Assembly (NCBI GenBank): GCA_020091685.1
Contig: CM034595.1
Location: 10,658,525-10,722,524 of the forward strand
DNA from: Lutjanus erythropterus
Lineage: Eukaryota; Chordata; Actinopteri; Lutjaniformes; Lutjanidae
DNA length: 64,000 nt
Direction: 5' to 3'
The translations under genes were made by a program, and so were the position numbers. The stretch's first letter is position 1. Each line of letters opens with the position of its first letter. This document shows, one piece after another, positions 25,437-38,800 of the stretch. The notes beneath the pieces were generated by a model. That model was not told where the DNA came from and ran no database searches. It saw nothing but the letters and a program-made list of their open reading frames with translations.

Positions 25437-25545
25437 TGAGAGTGAGAGAGGGGAGAGAGGGGGAGAGAGAGAGAGGGAGACAGAGAGATATAGAGAGATA
25501 CAGAGAGAGAGAGAGAGAGGAGGAGGAAAAAAAAAAAGATCCAGA
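25437..25545. repeat. GA-rich polypurine tract
   Basis: About 109 bp that is almost wholly purine on the plus strand (GAGAGA, GGAGGAGGA and an A11 run), thus pyrimidine on the rims2 sense strand. Confidence 0.9.
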
Positions 25546-25733
25546 GAGGAAGAAGAGGCGGAGCGATGGAAACACGTAGAAGAATAAAGCCGAGAGGACG
25601 CGCTGGATGTTCATTGACAGCAGGCAGACAGCAGCCGCAAAAACACGGAGTGGAGGGGCTGTGTGTGTGCAGCTGGAGCAGGCAGGAAGAGCCTGATGCA
25701 TATTTCATAAGCAGATCATGAGCACTGTGAGGG

Positions 25734-25756
25734 GTGTGTGTGTGTGTGTGTGTGTG
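25734..25756. repeat. (TG)n microsatellite
   Basis: About eleven uninterrupted TG dinucleotides upstream of rims2. Confidence 0.95.
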
Positions 25757-26333
25757 AAGTGGGGGAGATAAATACAGAATATGACTAGTGACAATGAGTG
25801 AAACTGCAGGTGTGGCGCTGGTTCTGGTCTGTCCTGTTTTCATTCACTGTACAGTAGCCTACACAGTGGCAGAAATGAAGCTCAAGCAGTTACACAAGAC
25901 CTGTCAGCTGTTTTGATGTACTTCACTGTGAAATCTTTTTTTATCAAACTGTTAAATTTATGAGTTTATTTTAAGTAAAAAAAAAGAGAGTCAGACTCCA
26001 CCTCCTCTATTTTTAGCATGTTTTGGTTATTAATGAATATTTCTGAAATTTGGACTGTTTGATCAACCATTTTTTGACAACGCACAGACAATTGTTAGCT
26101 GTATCTCTATTAAAAAAAAAAAAACTTGTGGACCCATAGTGTCAATGAAAAAGACAGAAATATTTCTAAAACTGAAGACTCCAGGTCAGGTTTCACTGTA
26201 TTAAAAAATTGCTTGTAAAACCAAAATGGACTTTGCAGCAGCTCTACACGCTCATGTTTGTGTCAAATCCTCCCAGTTACCACACTCAAGTCTAGGGTTC
26301 TTCTTATACCAGCATCAGAAACATCTCCAATAA

Positions 26334-27530
26334 AGCCTGGCAAAACAAAATTCACACACTCTAATATTTCATTGGACTGCCTTTAGCTTTGATTATGGTA
26401 TGCATTCCACATGTCATCATTTTGATAAGCTTATGCAATGTCACAACATTAATTTTTCGCCAAGATCTTGTACTGATGATGGGAGAGTGGGGCTGCTGCG
26501 TAAAATCTTCTCCGGCACATCCCAAAGATTCTCCATAGAGTTGAGATCTGGACTCTGTGGTGGCCAATCCACATGTGAAAATGATGCCTCATGCTCCCTG
26601 AAACACTCTTTCACAGTTTGAGCCTGATGAATCCTGGCACTGTCATCTTGGAATATGCCTGTGTAATCAGGGAAGAAAAAAATCCATTGATGTAAAAACC
26701 TGCTCATTCAGTATATTCAGGTAGTGAGCTGACCTCATTTTTCGAGCACATATCGTTGCTGAACCTCGACCTGAGCAACTGAAGCAACCCCAGATCATAA
26801 CACTGCCCCTACAGGCTTGTACAGTAGGCACTAGGCATGATGGGTACATCGCTTCATCCGCCTCTCTTCTTACCCTGATGCCCCCATGGACTCATCAGAC
26901 CACATGACCTTATTCCATGCTCCAGAGTCCAATCTTTATGCTCCCTACCAAAATGAAGGCTTTTTCCAATTAGCCTCACTGATAAGTGGTTTTCTTTAGA
27001 CTACACAGCTGTTTAGTCCCAATCCCTTAAATTCTCTTCACACTGTGTGTGGAAATGCTCTTACTTTCACTACTAAACATAGCCATGAATTCTACTGTTG
27101 ATTTATTACAATTTGATTTCACCAGATGTTTAAGTAATCTCTGATCACAATCTTCAAGATTTTTTCCAACATTTTTTCCTCAAAGATGATGGTTCACCAC
27201 TATACTTACAGGTTTTAATAATGTGTTGGACAGTTCTTAACCCAGTTTTAGTAGTTCAGTTAGATCAATCTCCTTAGTTGTTTTTCTTTGCTTGATGCAG
27301 GTCAATAATTTGACCCTCCTGAAACACAGTAACATCTTTTCCATGACCACAGGATATGTCTTCTGACATGGTTGTTTGAAATGAGAAGCTACTCATTCAA
27401 TCAGTTGGGATTAAATAACTTGTTGCCAGATGAAACATATTAATCACTGCAGTAATTATCCAATGGAAGGCTCTTACTTATTAGTTAAATTCATGTGGCA
27501 ACCTTTTTTTTCTTTTTGGCCAGGCAGTGG
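26334..27530 (-). mobile_element. decayed Tc1/mariner-type transposon
   Basis: Minus-strand reading gives Tc1-like transposase pieces in several frames: a WSDES-like first acidic site near 26895, GSVMIWGCFSCSG near 26800, [12 protein letters not shown] near 26640 (the usual HDNAPVH region), then [16 protein letters not shown] near 26540, whose Glu completes a DDE-type triad. Termini near GCCTGGCAAAAC (left) and TTTGGCCAGGCAGTG (right) are inverted matches. Total about 1.2 kb. Frameshifts and stops separate the blocks and parts of the DNA-binding domain are unreadable, so it is inactive. Confidence 0.88.
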
Positions 27531-29695
27531 ACATCAGGTATAAACTAACTCACAAGTCTATGCACCGATCGGATACCACCTAATTATTTAGCCCTGAAAA
27601 AGGGACCCTATTACCACCCAGCATCCTGTAAAGTAGAGATGTGAGATTTTCAAGTCATGTGGGTTACCCCCACCTGCCACAGTGCCCGTAGAGCATGCAG
27701 ACCAGAGACCTCAGCCACCCGAGCCAGCTAACTTCCAGCTTATTTGTCAGCTAATTTGAATGAACATAAATTAATTTGAATAATGCTGCTCTTCTAGACT
27801 TTCCAAATGTTACAGGACCAATTCTGATAGTATAATGAGTTATTTCACAGGGATTGTGACATTCGTTCATGGACCGTTACCCACTGTGTGTGGAACTTGT
27901 GTTTTGTGCTGTCCAGGGCAGGGAGTGGGCTACAGGCCGGAAGAGTGAGAACTCAGTTAAAACAAGCTCCAAAGTAGTTGCATTACTCAAAGGGCTATGT
28001 TAATACTGTAATTAAACTGATACATTTCAATAAATACAGTTAATATGAGTATGATTGACACATCGTCTTGCCTCATCTTCGCAGTTTGCACTAGCTAGTA
28101 GCAGGCGGGAGGGATGAGTCAGTGAATGAGATAGTGGAGATGAGGACTTGACACTTCCAATTCATTCAAAAAAAAAAAAAAAGTCTTGAGTTTCGAATGA
28201 TTGACTTGTAACTCTCACATCACTACCATACAGCACATTATTTTATGCTGAGCCAGGCCATACAGCATTAGTAGTATAAAGCTGTAAAAGACATTTTTCA
28301 ATACACTTGTATCAAATTGGTTCTCTCTATTGGCTAACACACCGTGTTCAAGAAAAACTGGTGCCCGAAAATCTACTCAAATTGTTCATTTTCCCGTCCC
28401 TCCTCCTGATTCCCAGCCCTTTCACTATCTCTCTCTCTCTCTTTCTTTTTCTCTCTCTCTGTCTGTCAGGCTGCAGAGCTGATAGGATTTGAAGGACAAC
28501 ATTAAGAGGATAGAGCCTCTACCTCATTAGGGCTGTTAAGTAAATTAGCACCTTTGCAGTGATCTGCTGCAACAAGTCAAACAACAAGACCATGATTTCT
28601 TCCAAATGACATGCTTTCACAGTAGATATTTAGTGTAGACGTTTATTATAAATACACATCAGCAAATACGAGTGTAGGTCCCATAAACATACAGGTTTTA
28701 AGTGTAGTATGCTCTCTAAAAATGTTACCTAGCCCATAGGTAATTAGAGAGAGAGCATGCTTTTCTAGCTGTTCTTGCAAATAACCCAAAACATCTGTCC
28801 TTGTTCTCTTTCACGCTAGTTATCTTACAAACCTCAGGGTTTAATATCCAACATAAATGTTAAAGTAAACTTAAAATGTCACAGCATTAGAAAAAAAGTA
28901 TAAACATCCCCCACAGCTGCAGGACACGTTCCATATGTTTCTTAAGGTGTCAGTATGCTTTGAAAGAAATGTTCAATGAAACATCAAACAGACAAGTTTT
29001 GTAACTTACTGAAATACCAGGAAATCATGACAACTTTATGGTGTAATTTGTGTGTAGCAGAAAGTAAAGAAGGTTTTGATTTCTCCTGCAGGCTCGAGTT
29101 CTCATAGTTACTTCCATCACTTTTCATGTGTACCACTGAGTGCAGCATCACGAGAGAGACTGTCCTGTTGTCTAAAACATTAGCTCTATTTGTGCAATTT
29201 ACAACTTTGGAACTAGAAAAGACACACAGAAGACACAGCTTTCTTGGAGAATAATCATCGATACAGTCCGGATGAGGCTGCAACTGCAAGCTTTTAGACA
29301 GGCATTTGTAACTGAACACTTTTTGAAGCATACTGAAACCTTTACACCATCTCTGGTAGTTTAAATAATCAACTGCAGCACATTTCTTGACTCATCTTCA
29401 TTCACTGAAAAACTACACCTCATGTGACCACATGGAGCAGTAATTGTTGCAAGTTGAGGGACATTCTTTAGACATTGGACCAATTTATTCTGTTCTTCAT
29501 TCTGTGAAAGCTCATGGTGGTCAGGGATCCTGTGATGAAAAATGCAAACTAGTTCTGAGTAAAATGTATGATTTATCGGTCAAACCCAGGAGCAAAGAAA
29601 GAGATTAAGATTTGTTGTTTGTACGTATTTACAGTCTGTGTCCTAGTCCAGAACTGGTCACTTGTCCTTCCAACAACTGACAAGTTCAAACTTTT
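27531..29695. other. intergenic, rims2 upstream to dcaf13 3' flank
   Basis: No gene is seen. Content: AT-rich sequence, a CT-rich tract at 28428-28466 and sequence around 27600-28110 that resembles a dispersed repeat but has no clear ends. The 115-codon minus-strand frame at 28984-29331 has no recognisable family. Confidence 0.5.
28428..28466. repeat. (CT)n tract
   Basis: Imperfect CT dinucleotides interrupted by CTTTCTTTTT. Confidence 0.9.
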
Positions 29696-29701
29696 TTTAT
29701 T
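29696..29701 (-). terminator. probable dcaf13 polyadenylation signal
   Basis: AATAAA on the minus strand (TTTATT on plus), 109 bases past the dcaf13 stop, within the normal range for a short 3' UTR. No transcript evidence. Confidence 0.5.
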
Positions 29702-29809
29702 CTTAAATGAGAGCAGTCTGTACGTGTCCCATGTGGGTGTGATCTTGAGCTCCACCTCATCTTTTGAAGGCAGCCCCTCTGTCTCCTGTCTTATCACCTC
29801 CTGCTCCAT

Positions 29810-32800
29810 CTATTCAACCACAGTCACAACATGCTTCTCCTTCTCAGACACCACGGGAACAGTTCCTGGTTTGCTGTGCTTGCGGACGTTCCTCTCCCTG
29901 GAAAACAAAAGAGGAAGAGCCGTGAGTGACTCAATCTGGCTGGTGAGAATATTCAGAAAAGGATGGAGAGAAGAGGGGAGGGAGGGAGAGATCGGCAAAC
30001 AGAGAGGAGGAAGAGACTGAATATGAGACTGTTGACCTAACACCTACGTCACCGTCTACACTAATGTACCCAGAAAATAATGCATAAAGCATGGATAGTA
30101 AATCATTCACAGTCCAAACGCACATCTGACGTGTCACAATACCGCCGGTAATTAGAAAAAGGGAAAAAAAAGCAGCAGACTGAGCTATGAATCACTGGAC
30201 GGCAGGGCAAACTGGGACAATCAATCCACCATACAGGCTGTAAATGAGTATGTAAGGCCTACTGAGACCATGTCATAGAGGGCAGTGCCATCTGTGAGAT
30301 TTTCCATTAGGCTGGCGTGACTGCATAGGTCAGACCTACTCTGGCAGCATCCCAAGTCGCCACCACCTCTACATGGACAAAGAGGGGACGCCATGCCATT
30401 CCTATAGATGAATTAGCTAGCTCATGTCCTATCCCAAAAAGGAAAAGCAATGAATACATACTTCCTGCGGCGAGCCTCCTTCATAATCCTCAACTCCTTG
30501 CTCTGGTGGTAGATGTTCTTTGGTAGATGTCGGTGGCGAGAGATACGTCTGATCTGCGGGTGATGCTGGAACTTCTCCTTCAGCTTCTGACTGTAGTTTC
30601 TGGCCACCCTCTCTCTTGGAGCCAGCTGCATGACACAAGAGAGGACACTTTGGTCAGATAAAAGTTCAATAAAAAGAAAAAAAAAAGAAAGGAGGAGTTA
30701 AAGATGAGAGTGGATTGAGAGACAAACTTGAAAGAAGAGGAGAAATTAAAAAGATGATTTGTATACCGAGTTAAAGCACAGAAAGCATAAATGAGACAAG
30801 GAGTGGGCCAGAACTGTTTTGGACAACACCCTGTCCTCTGCACAAACTGAGACCTCTACAAATAAACTTCTGCAGTGATAAGGAATGTTCTCAGTGACAA
30901 TTTTCTAGACAGTCCTCTAAACTAAACAACAAAATTGCTTGTTTATCACCGCCTTCAGAAATGGCCCATGTGAACATTTTCTGATCTGCACACGGGTGAG
31001 TTTTCTGTCAGTGCCTTCCAAAACACTTCTAACACCTACAAAAATTACTTGTATAAATAAAGTGCCTGTGATGTGTAGTCAGAGTTTTGAGGAGGTGCAC
31101 ATCGCTTGAGGAAAGGTACCACACCGGACTATGAAATAGTCCAGCACCTAACCAATAATGCACTTTGTAATATTACACTTAAGCTTTTGTATGGATTAAA
31201 ACAAGAAACACTGTGACTGTGAGGTTAAAGATGGGCAGACACTTTGTTTTTATAGATGTTATATGTTAACATTAATTCACACTACCAGGACTTTCTGGTT
31301 TTAGATCACAGCAGTCTCAGTCAAGTCTGTACTTTTAGCCACAACATGTAAAATACTTCATCAATAATATTAAAACAAGCTCACTACAGGTTTTTGACAG
31401 CAGTCATGTGGGAAGTCATGGAACTCCTCAAACTGCTTAACTTCCCCTCAAACCGCACGTTGAACGAAAACCAATCTGGCAGAAATTGTGAAATCGATCT
31501 AGACCAATTCTTGGTTAAAAAGCACTGGTGGAGCAGATTTTGTTACTTTTTAAACAGAGCTAGACTCCATTTCCACTCTTGACCTGACCGACTGCTGGCA
31601 ACAGCTTCACATTCAACAGACAGGCATGAGCGTGGTATCAATCTTCTCATCTAACTCTTGGCAAGAAAACAAATAAGCATATTTCCCAAAATGTTCTCGT
31701 CCTTTTTATAGGTAAACTTTGTTTTTGTGGCACTTCAACCAATGACCGATGCAGTTGTTTTTCTAGCAAGAACTGTGTCTTTCTAAGGGTTCTTGCAGGA
31801 GATCAGAACAGGGAAAGGGAGAGGATGACCCTTGCTGAGTCTACATTTCAGTAACTCCAGCCAGAGATGAGTCACTGTTCTTGTCACAGGCATTTAACTT
31901 GTAAAGTTTTATTTATACCTGTAGTGTGAATTATGTCATTTACAGCACTGAGGGATGTGTCATCTGAGGCGTTTTCAGTAACAATGAGAATTTCCAGTTG
32001 AATTCTGAAAGGCTGTCGTTTGTTGCTGACCAAAAGATTCACCAAATTACTTATTTTAATATTTCTAACTAAACAAGCACATATGGGTTTAGAAAGATGT
32101 AGTTTGCATTCAGCTCAGGTGGTGTTTTGTTAGTTAGTGACAGTTACCATATGCTGTCTTACATCATAAAACACTGGCCCGTACAGTAAGCAGTAACTTC
32201 ATCTTGACAACGTGCTCACTCAAAACGGAATCAATGTCTGTTAAAAAGTGAAGACACCAGCTCAACAACATCCCTCCCTCTCCGTCTCCCTCATAAAAAC
32301 CAGCAGCTCCTCGGACTCGTCTTGGCTGAGGCTGCCCTCCTCGAAGGCTTTTATTCTAATTAAAAGCAATGATTTGTCTCCGATTCAATTTGTTGGAAAA
32401 GAGCTGTTAGACGCTGATCCTGTTGGACTAAACTAATTCCCCTGGATACACACATGGTTAAACACTGCTAAACGCTGTTTGTATAATCTCCACAAGATGG
32501 ATATGAGATAGCAGAGGATGATATTTCACTTTGATTTTGTTTGGATAGCGGGGCTCATGTGATCTCTACTTATTTAACAAAGACAATCACAGAAGTGTGG
32601 GACTCAGTGGGTTTGAAAATACAACAGAGGCGTCGGTTCCCGGGGTATTAACACAACGCACCATGGTGACAAAAAGCTTCTGAAGAAGAACGAGTGCAAC
32701 ATAAAGACAACTATTAGAAATCAGCAGAGAGTATGAGAAAAATCACTGGAATTTTATTGCTGAGACTGAACAGCGGAAACTATTTTGTCATCTTTTCTAT

Positions 32801-35800
32801 CCAAAATCTCACCAGACTACGGCAAAGAGCCAGTAGTATCAGTAACCAAGAAAAAAGGAAAGGAAACCTAAGCTGCACGCTGTTCAGGGCAGAGATGCCA
32901 AAAATTCCTCCTACCTGTTAAAATACTATAAACTATGCCCACAATGCTCTATTGGCAGTTCAGGTCCTGATGAAAAAATAAATATCTTGAATAAAAAAGG
33001 AAAACAGGCATGACCAGGTGGATTTAAGTGCTGGTAAAGCTGACTGCAGGCAGAGCTGTGAGGTCAAATGCAGCCACAAACAGAGCAGCATAGATTGGAT
33101 GGAGGTGTCACTGTCACTTATATCGTGCTTCAAATGCTTGCTCTGTACAATTAAAATTATGCCATTGATCTTTTGCCCATGGCAGAGAAATGAAGTTCTA
33201 TCAGTTATGATAACACTGAATGCACTAAAGTAATTGCTGAGATCTGGGAACCAAGCGACAAATCTGACAGGTCAAACATGAGCCAGCAGTTCTGTCAATT
33301 TCTCTGAACCACTTTTTGTGAAGGTAAAACCAATAGTAAGCACACTCGAAATGTCTTCAACAGTTCTTTCTTGCAGAGGAAAACTATCAAACTATGGTAA
33401 GCAAACTAAGTCAAAGGCTGAAAACTAACTAAACTAAACTACAAGTTTGGAGATGAAGACAATCTGGGGCTGGAGAGTTGGAAAGAAGTGAGCTGACCAG
33501 ATCTCTGTACCCAGCTGCTCATTTCTGCTTGTGGCGGGCAACTGGAGGCATGAGCCTCTGCTAGAACAACACACCTGTACCTTCAACCCAACTGTTGATG
33601 GACACGTTGGACTGTGGGTAATGTAGGCATCAGGTTTTGACAAGGAAGCAGAATGAGGATTTTATAAAAAAAAAAAAAGCTGATATCTCTGGCTCTGGTA
33701 TGTGTGAAATCAGATTTTGCAGCAGAAGAACTCAGCTGTCTCAGTCAATACAACACACACACAGAGGACTTTACTGCTTCAGTTGACTACATTTACCATG
33801 AACACTGAGTGTGTTTACATGCACATGAGTATCCTGGTAATGATCAGGTTCTTGGAGTATCTGGGTTATGTTTTGTGCATATTGACACCATATCCTGGTT
33901 TCAGAAACCTGGATAAGGCTTTATCTCATAAACAGGATATGTTCGCTGGAGAAACCAGTATGCTGTGGCATGTAAACACCTGATTCTACTACAGAGTAGA
34001 GCAGTTGAGATGGTGAGATGAGCAGAAACCTAGTTACTGTTAAGGACCATGTACACATGATATGAACAACCAGATTACTCATTTTCCATGTAAACATCAT
34101 ATCCCAAATAAGTTCAAAAAAAGGATAAGACTAAAAACTAGAATATCTGTGAGCATGTAAATGCACTTTCTGACTGGACATCTACATGAAAAGTACAGAA
34201 TTTTCTTTTTAAAATCGCCTTGATTGCCTGGGTTTTTGCTCGTTCCACACAGGAGGCCTCTTAGCCTCATTCCAATTGCCCTGGTCAAATGCATCTGAGG
34301 AACACACACCTCTATTTTAAAATCAATACAGCCGTCTCCACCGGCTGTGTAACTGCTCGAGTTTCACTCCCACACAAGTATCTTCTTCAGCTTCTGGTGT
34401 TTTTTCTTGTGTTTTACGTGTGTAACTTCATTGACTGTGTATTGGGTTCTGACACGCGTGACCACACAGCAGTACTGTGGCTGAACAACTCCGGTGTGCA
34501 AACTAGAGGGCACTGAAGCCGCTGTTGTTGCTGCACTGCTTTCACTACGTAACCCTCTCTTGACTTCTTTTAACCAATGACCCCCATGTTACCAATGTCA
34601 TGTAACATTGTGATTTAATAGCCTTCTATATTTGAGGTAGTTTGTCCCCTCAGAGCTGCCATAAAGCAGGAGTTTCCTTCCATTTTTGACATGTGGGAGG
34701 GAAAACAAAAAGATGCAGGTGCCCACACAGAGCCCACACCTACACCCTCGGACAATAAAATTTACATCACAGACCCCAGTGACCCCTTATGCACTTGTGG
34801 ACATGGAAAGCATAATACCCCTTTACTCCCCTTTACTGCAGAGTTCTCTCCGCTGAGTGAGACAGACGTTGCCATCAGAGCAATAGTGGGATGCAGCGGT
34901 GACTACGGTGGTGAGCGAGTTGGCTCTTTTGTTACGGGAAAGCCCTGATGTCATTGCTCATTGGCGACATTTCAGTGTGGATATCGTCATATGCAAATTT
35001 GATAGACGCCGCCCAACCCTTCTGTCTAGAAACAGTTCAAAGGGTGCATCTCTTCATTTGATCAATGGAGCAGACAAGTCAAACAGTAACACAGCTCATC
35101 AGTGTCAGTCAATCCAAACTTTTCCAAATGATTCAGTTGGCTTTCCCTCCTTAATCAAAGGCTAGTGATGAGTCAAGGCTCCTAGAGCAGGGGAGATTCA
35201 TTTTAGCAAACTGAAATTAAAGAGGAGCCAATTGATCCAACATGTTTTAGGACTTGGACTAAAATGAGGAGGGTCTAATTTACAGTAGAGCCAGAGGCCG
35301 CTGCTGCAAAGTTATGAGAGCGGAAACGGTGATGTGCAGCGGCTGATAGAGAAGTCCCGATCAGTCCAGTGTGATGCCTTCAGACATAGACAAAGCCTCG
35401 ATTCAGCATTTCAGCATTTCTTGATAATTAAAGACCCTTTCAGTACAACTTGATTGTTAATGCTTCATTATGTTCAGAGTGGCCCGCTTTAAGTGATTGG
35501 CCGATTTAAACTGCTGATAGGAGCAGCCCTTGTCTGATCTCTTTAAGTGCAAAGCTTGCGAATAAATCTTCTCCTACACAGTGACAGTAAAACAAGTGCC
35601 AAAAGCGGGCCAATTTTCCACTCCGAAGCTGCATTAAGAGAATAAGCAAGAGTGAATCCGATTAGGGATGAAAGATGGCTGTTGGAGATGGCACATGAGA
35701 TGCCACTGATTTTTATTATTCAGCCATAACTGGGATTCGGGGCATTGGAATACTTCCCAGCATTTTATAGGAGGTTTATGTGACAGTTGAGCATAACACA

Positions 35801-38800
35801 ACATTAAGACCATCGTTTCTGCTAACACAGCCAATATTATCTGAATACAATACACGTGACGCTCACTAAACAAGATATTAAACGTCAGTGGTGATTTGTC
35901 TGGAGAAAGCAACAGTCTTTTAAGCTGAATCTTTTGTTGGCGGTTTGTCAAACAACTGCACAAGCTTTTGAGTTTTTTGGACTTCCACCTGCCACAGGAG
36001 TCGCTGTGCCAATTGGTACATTGTACTTATTGAGAGTGATTCTACCCTAAGTCAGCATCCATCAGGGCATTTGGCAACAGTAGCTCCTGGCATAGTCACC
36101 CGCTCTTACCCTGCTGAGGTGGGCTCAGGGCCATGGCAGTGTCCAAGAATGCAGCTAACTCATAAAACAGTATCAGGAGGGAGATACAGTATACAGTACA
36201 GCTGATCTGACAGCTGAGGAAAATACAGCTGTTGATTTGTACACAGGCCACAACTTACTGCCTACTTAAAAGCAGCCAATAAGCAAGAAGCTGCCTTAAA
36301 TATGAATTTGATCGTAAATTAAAGACAGGACTCACCACTCCTAGTTTCTCAGCTGCGTTGGCTTTCCACAGTCGGATGTTCATTTCGTCAGAGCCGCTCA
36401 GGATGTATTTGTTGTCTGCTGACCACTTTATGCAGATGACGTGCTGCATGCGTTTGGTGTGGTACACTTCCCTAGGTTTCAAGAAAGAAGATTTCAATAA
36501 TTGAGGCAACATGATGCCTTCATTAGCTGTTAAAAACTCTTAAACACACAGGATTTCCAACACCCATACTGATCAGGGATATTATGCAGCTGTAACACTC
36601 ATCAGTTTTGGATTGCAATCAGCAGTCTCTGTTGTTAAAGTGTCATGTTTTGTTAACTTGGCACTAAAACAACATCACATTACTTCCTCCTTTACTTCTG
36701 ATAGAAAGGAATCAGAATAGAGCCTATTCCCGTTTAAGAGCCAATCACCTACAGAGAAGCTCCCTCCCATTTCCTGGATTGGTTGTCACACTTTGAACTG
36801 TAATATAGACTGTATATAGTTATACCTGACATTATTTGTATGATGAGTGTGTAAATCACAAGGGACAAGTTTCACAATAATACAGTATTACATCAGTTAT
36901 TTAGACAATGATGCAATATTTGCTGATATCAAAGTCTGCTATGTCAATTCAGGGTCTTCCACCTGATATCACACAACATGGTGTGTCCATTAACACATTT
37001 ATGTCAACTCACATAAAGCAACTAATTTATGATTGGACAATTTCATGAGTGCACTCTTCCAGACATCTGTGATAGACATGTCATGAAAACTAACAATATA
37101 GATCGATATGTTCATTTTGCATCAATCACATTTGATCGCTGAACACTGAATGGATGTATTGATCCAGATCGATCACATCATACAGCCTTAGTGTACAGTG
37201 TGACTGAAATACCTCTTATGTACATACTCAACATTTTAAAAAGCACAGGCGGAACTAAAAAACATTAACAACAGCTTTGTTCTGTTCAGTGTACTAATAA
37301 GCCATTTCACTCAAGCAGCATGCAAAGTAGCAGGGCTGCGTCAATCTATTTTCCAACTTATTTAAAAATTTTTAAAAAAGATATCACCCACTTCTGTATG
37401 ATGAAAGCCGCGCTTGACTCAAAACTCTCAGTCCTTCAGAATTACTGTTTCCCATTACAAGACACCTGCTGAACATATGGTTAGGAAATAGCACACGAGC
37501 TAGCTCATACTTGTCCCATTCGTGATCTGATAAACAGTACATTTATAAAATTCAGTCATGGGAGCTGCATTAGAGCGGTTTCCATGGGAATGCACTGTTT
37601 GTGGCTTTTGTAAAACGGAAGTGGGTTTGAAAAACCATAGACGCAGCAGGGCCTTAGAACTGACAAATCTAAATGAAATGTTATTGAGTACGCCTGTGCT
37701 TTTACTGCAATAAAATAACAAAACGTCTGCTGGTGAAAACACCCATTAATCTGGTTGCAAGAGGGCGTTGTGAAGTGCAGGTTAGCATGTGTTTGTTTTG
37801 GGGTTTTTCCCGGGCAGGCAGTGCCATCATAACATTGGTTAGGCGTATCTTAATGACAGCTTTCACTAAAACAACTGTTCAGTTACTTAAGAAAACTGGC
37901 TTGCAAAAAATTTGGTGGAACACCAAGAGTTCATTTTAGAGGGTTATTTCCTTAAGGTCTGTTTGCGTTGGATTTTTTGTCGGTCTTTAATCTTTTCTAA
38001 TCAAAACAAACATAATATAGCTGCTTCAGGCTCAAGGCACTACAGAGGTGTAATTAAGTAAGTTTTAATGATAGCATTAAACTTAGATGAGCCACTACAT
38101 TGGCCTTGGTATTGTCCATACTGGCATGATTAATTGGGTGTAATGTTGAAGTTATTACTGACACCTGATATAACATGTCAAAAAGGTTTATAATGGCTGA
38201 CTACTAAATACCACATTCATTTTAAGACAAGTTCCAAAGTGTTTTCAAATGCTCCTACAACAGATAGCACAAACCTGCCCGTGCCTTGATGCTGTCTGGC
38301 TACATGCCCCTAGTTACTATAACACAACTGTGGCTATTTGTTCTGAACAAACAACACAGCACGTACAATTACGTCACATAGAAACCAAACAATGACCATG
38401 GTTTTTGCAGCTGAGAAGGTCAGTAAAAAACATAAGCATCTCCATATTAGCTTTGTCAACTAGGAACTATTATCAGCTATGCTAGTCAATAGGCCTTTTG
38501 CACAGCAAATATTTTGACTTGCCATAGTAGGAAAAACACAGCTGTTACTATTTCTTTCACTTAAATATCAATAAACCATTCAGAGGGTAGGATGCGATCT
38601 AATCAACATGGGCTGATCATGAATATGTATAAAGTAAATATAATTAATTTTATGGACCACAGACACAAAATTACCACTAATAACATCTTCTATATTAAAA
38701 TGAAAAATGGTGTCACTAACCTGCTGTGGCCACCATCTTTAGGGAAGATGCGGATGGTTTTGTCGAAACTGGCAGATACAAACTCCTTCCCAGTGGGAGA

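Larger units (their letters stand above)
24758..26333 (-). promoter_or_regulatory. rims2 5' UTR and upstream region
   Basis: Sequence just 5' of the rims2 start is G+C- and CpG-richer than the surrounding intron (24600-24760 and parts of 25560-25680). It holds a long polypurine tract (25437-25545) and a TG tract (25734-25756). The transcription start cannot be placed from sequence; no clear TATA box is seen. 25860-26333 is AT-rich with nothing recognised. Confidence 0.45.
30626..36335 (-). other. dcaf13 intron 9 (5.7 kb)
   Basis: The largest dcaf13 intron, with ends gtgagt...catgcag. It holds a family D fragment (31600-31700), a foldback element (33802-34170) and two non-repetitive stretches that could be conserved non-coding elements (32248-32450, 35165-35770). 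No other gene is seen on either strand. Confidence 0.75.

Noticed and set aside
25349..25843. 164-codon minus-strand frame with Ser/Leu/Pro runs
   Set aside because: Product of the GA and TG simple repeats read as pyrimidines.
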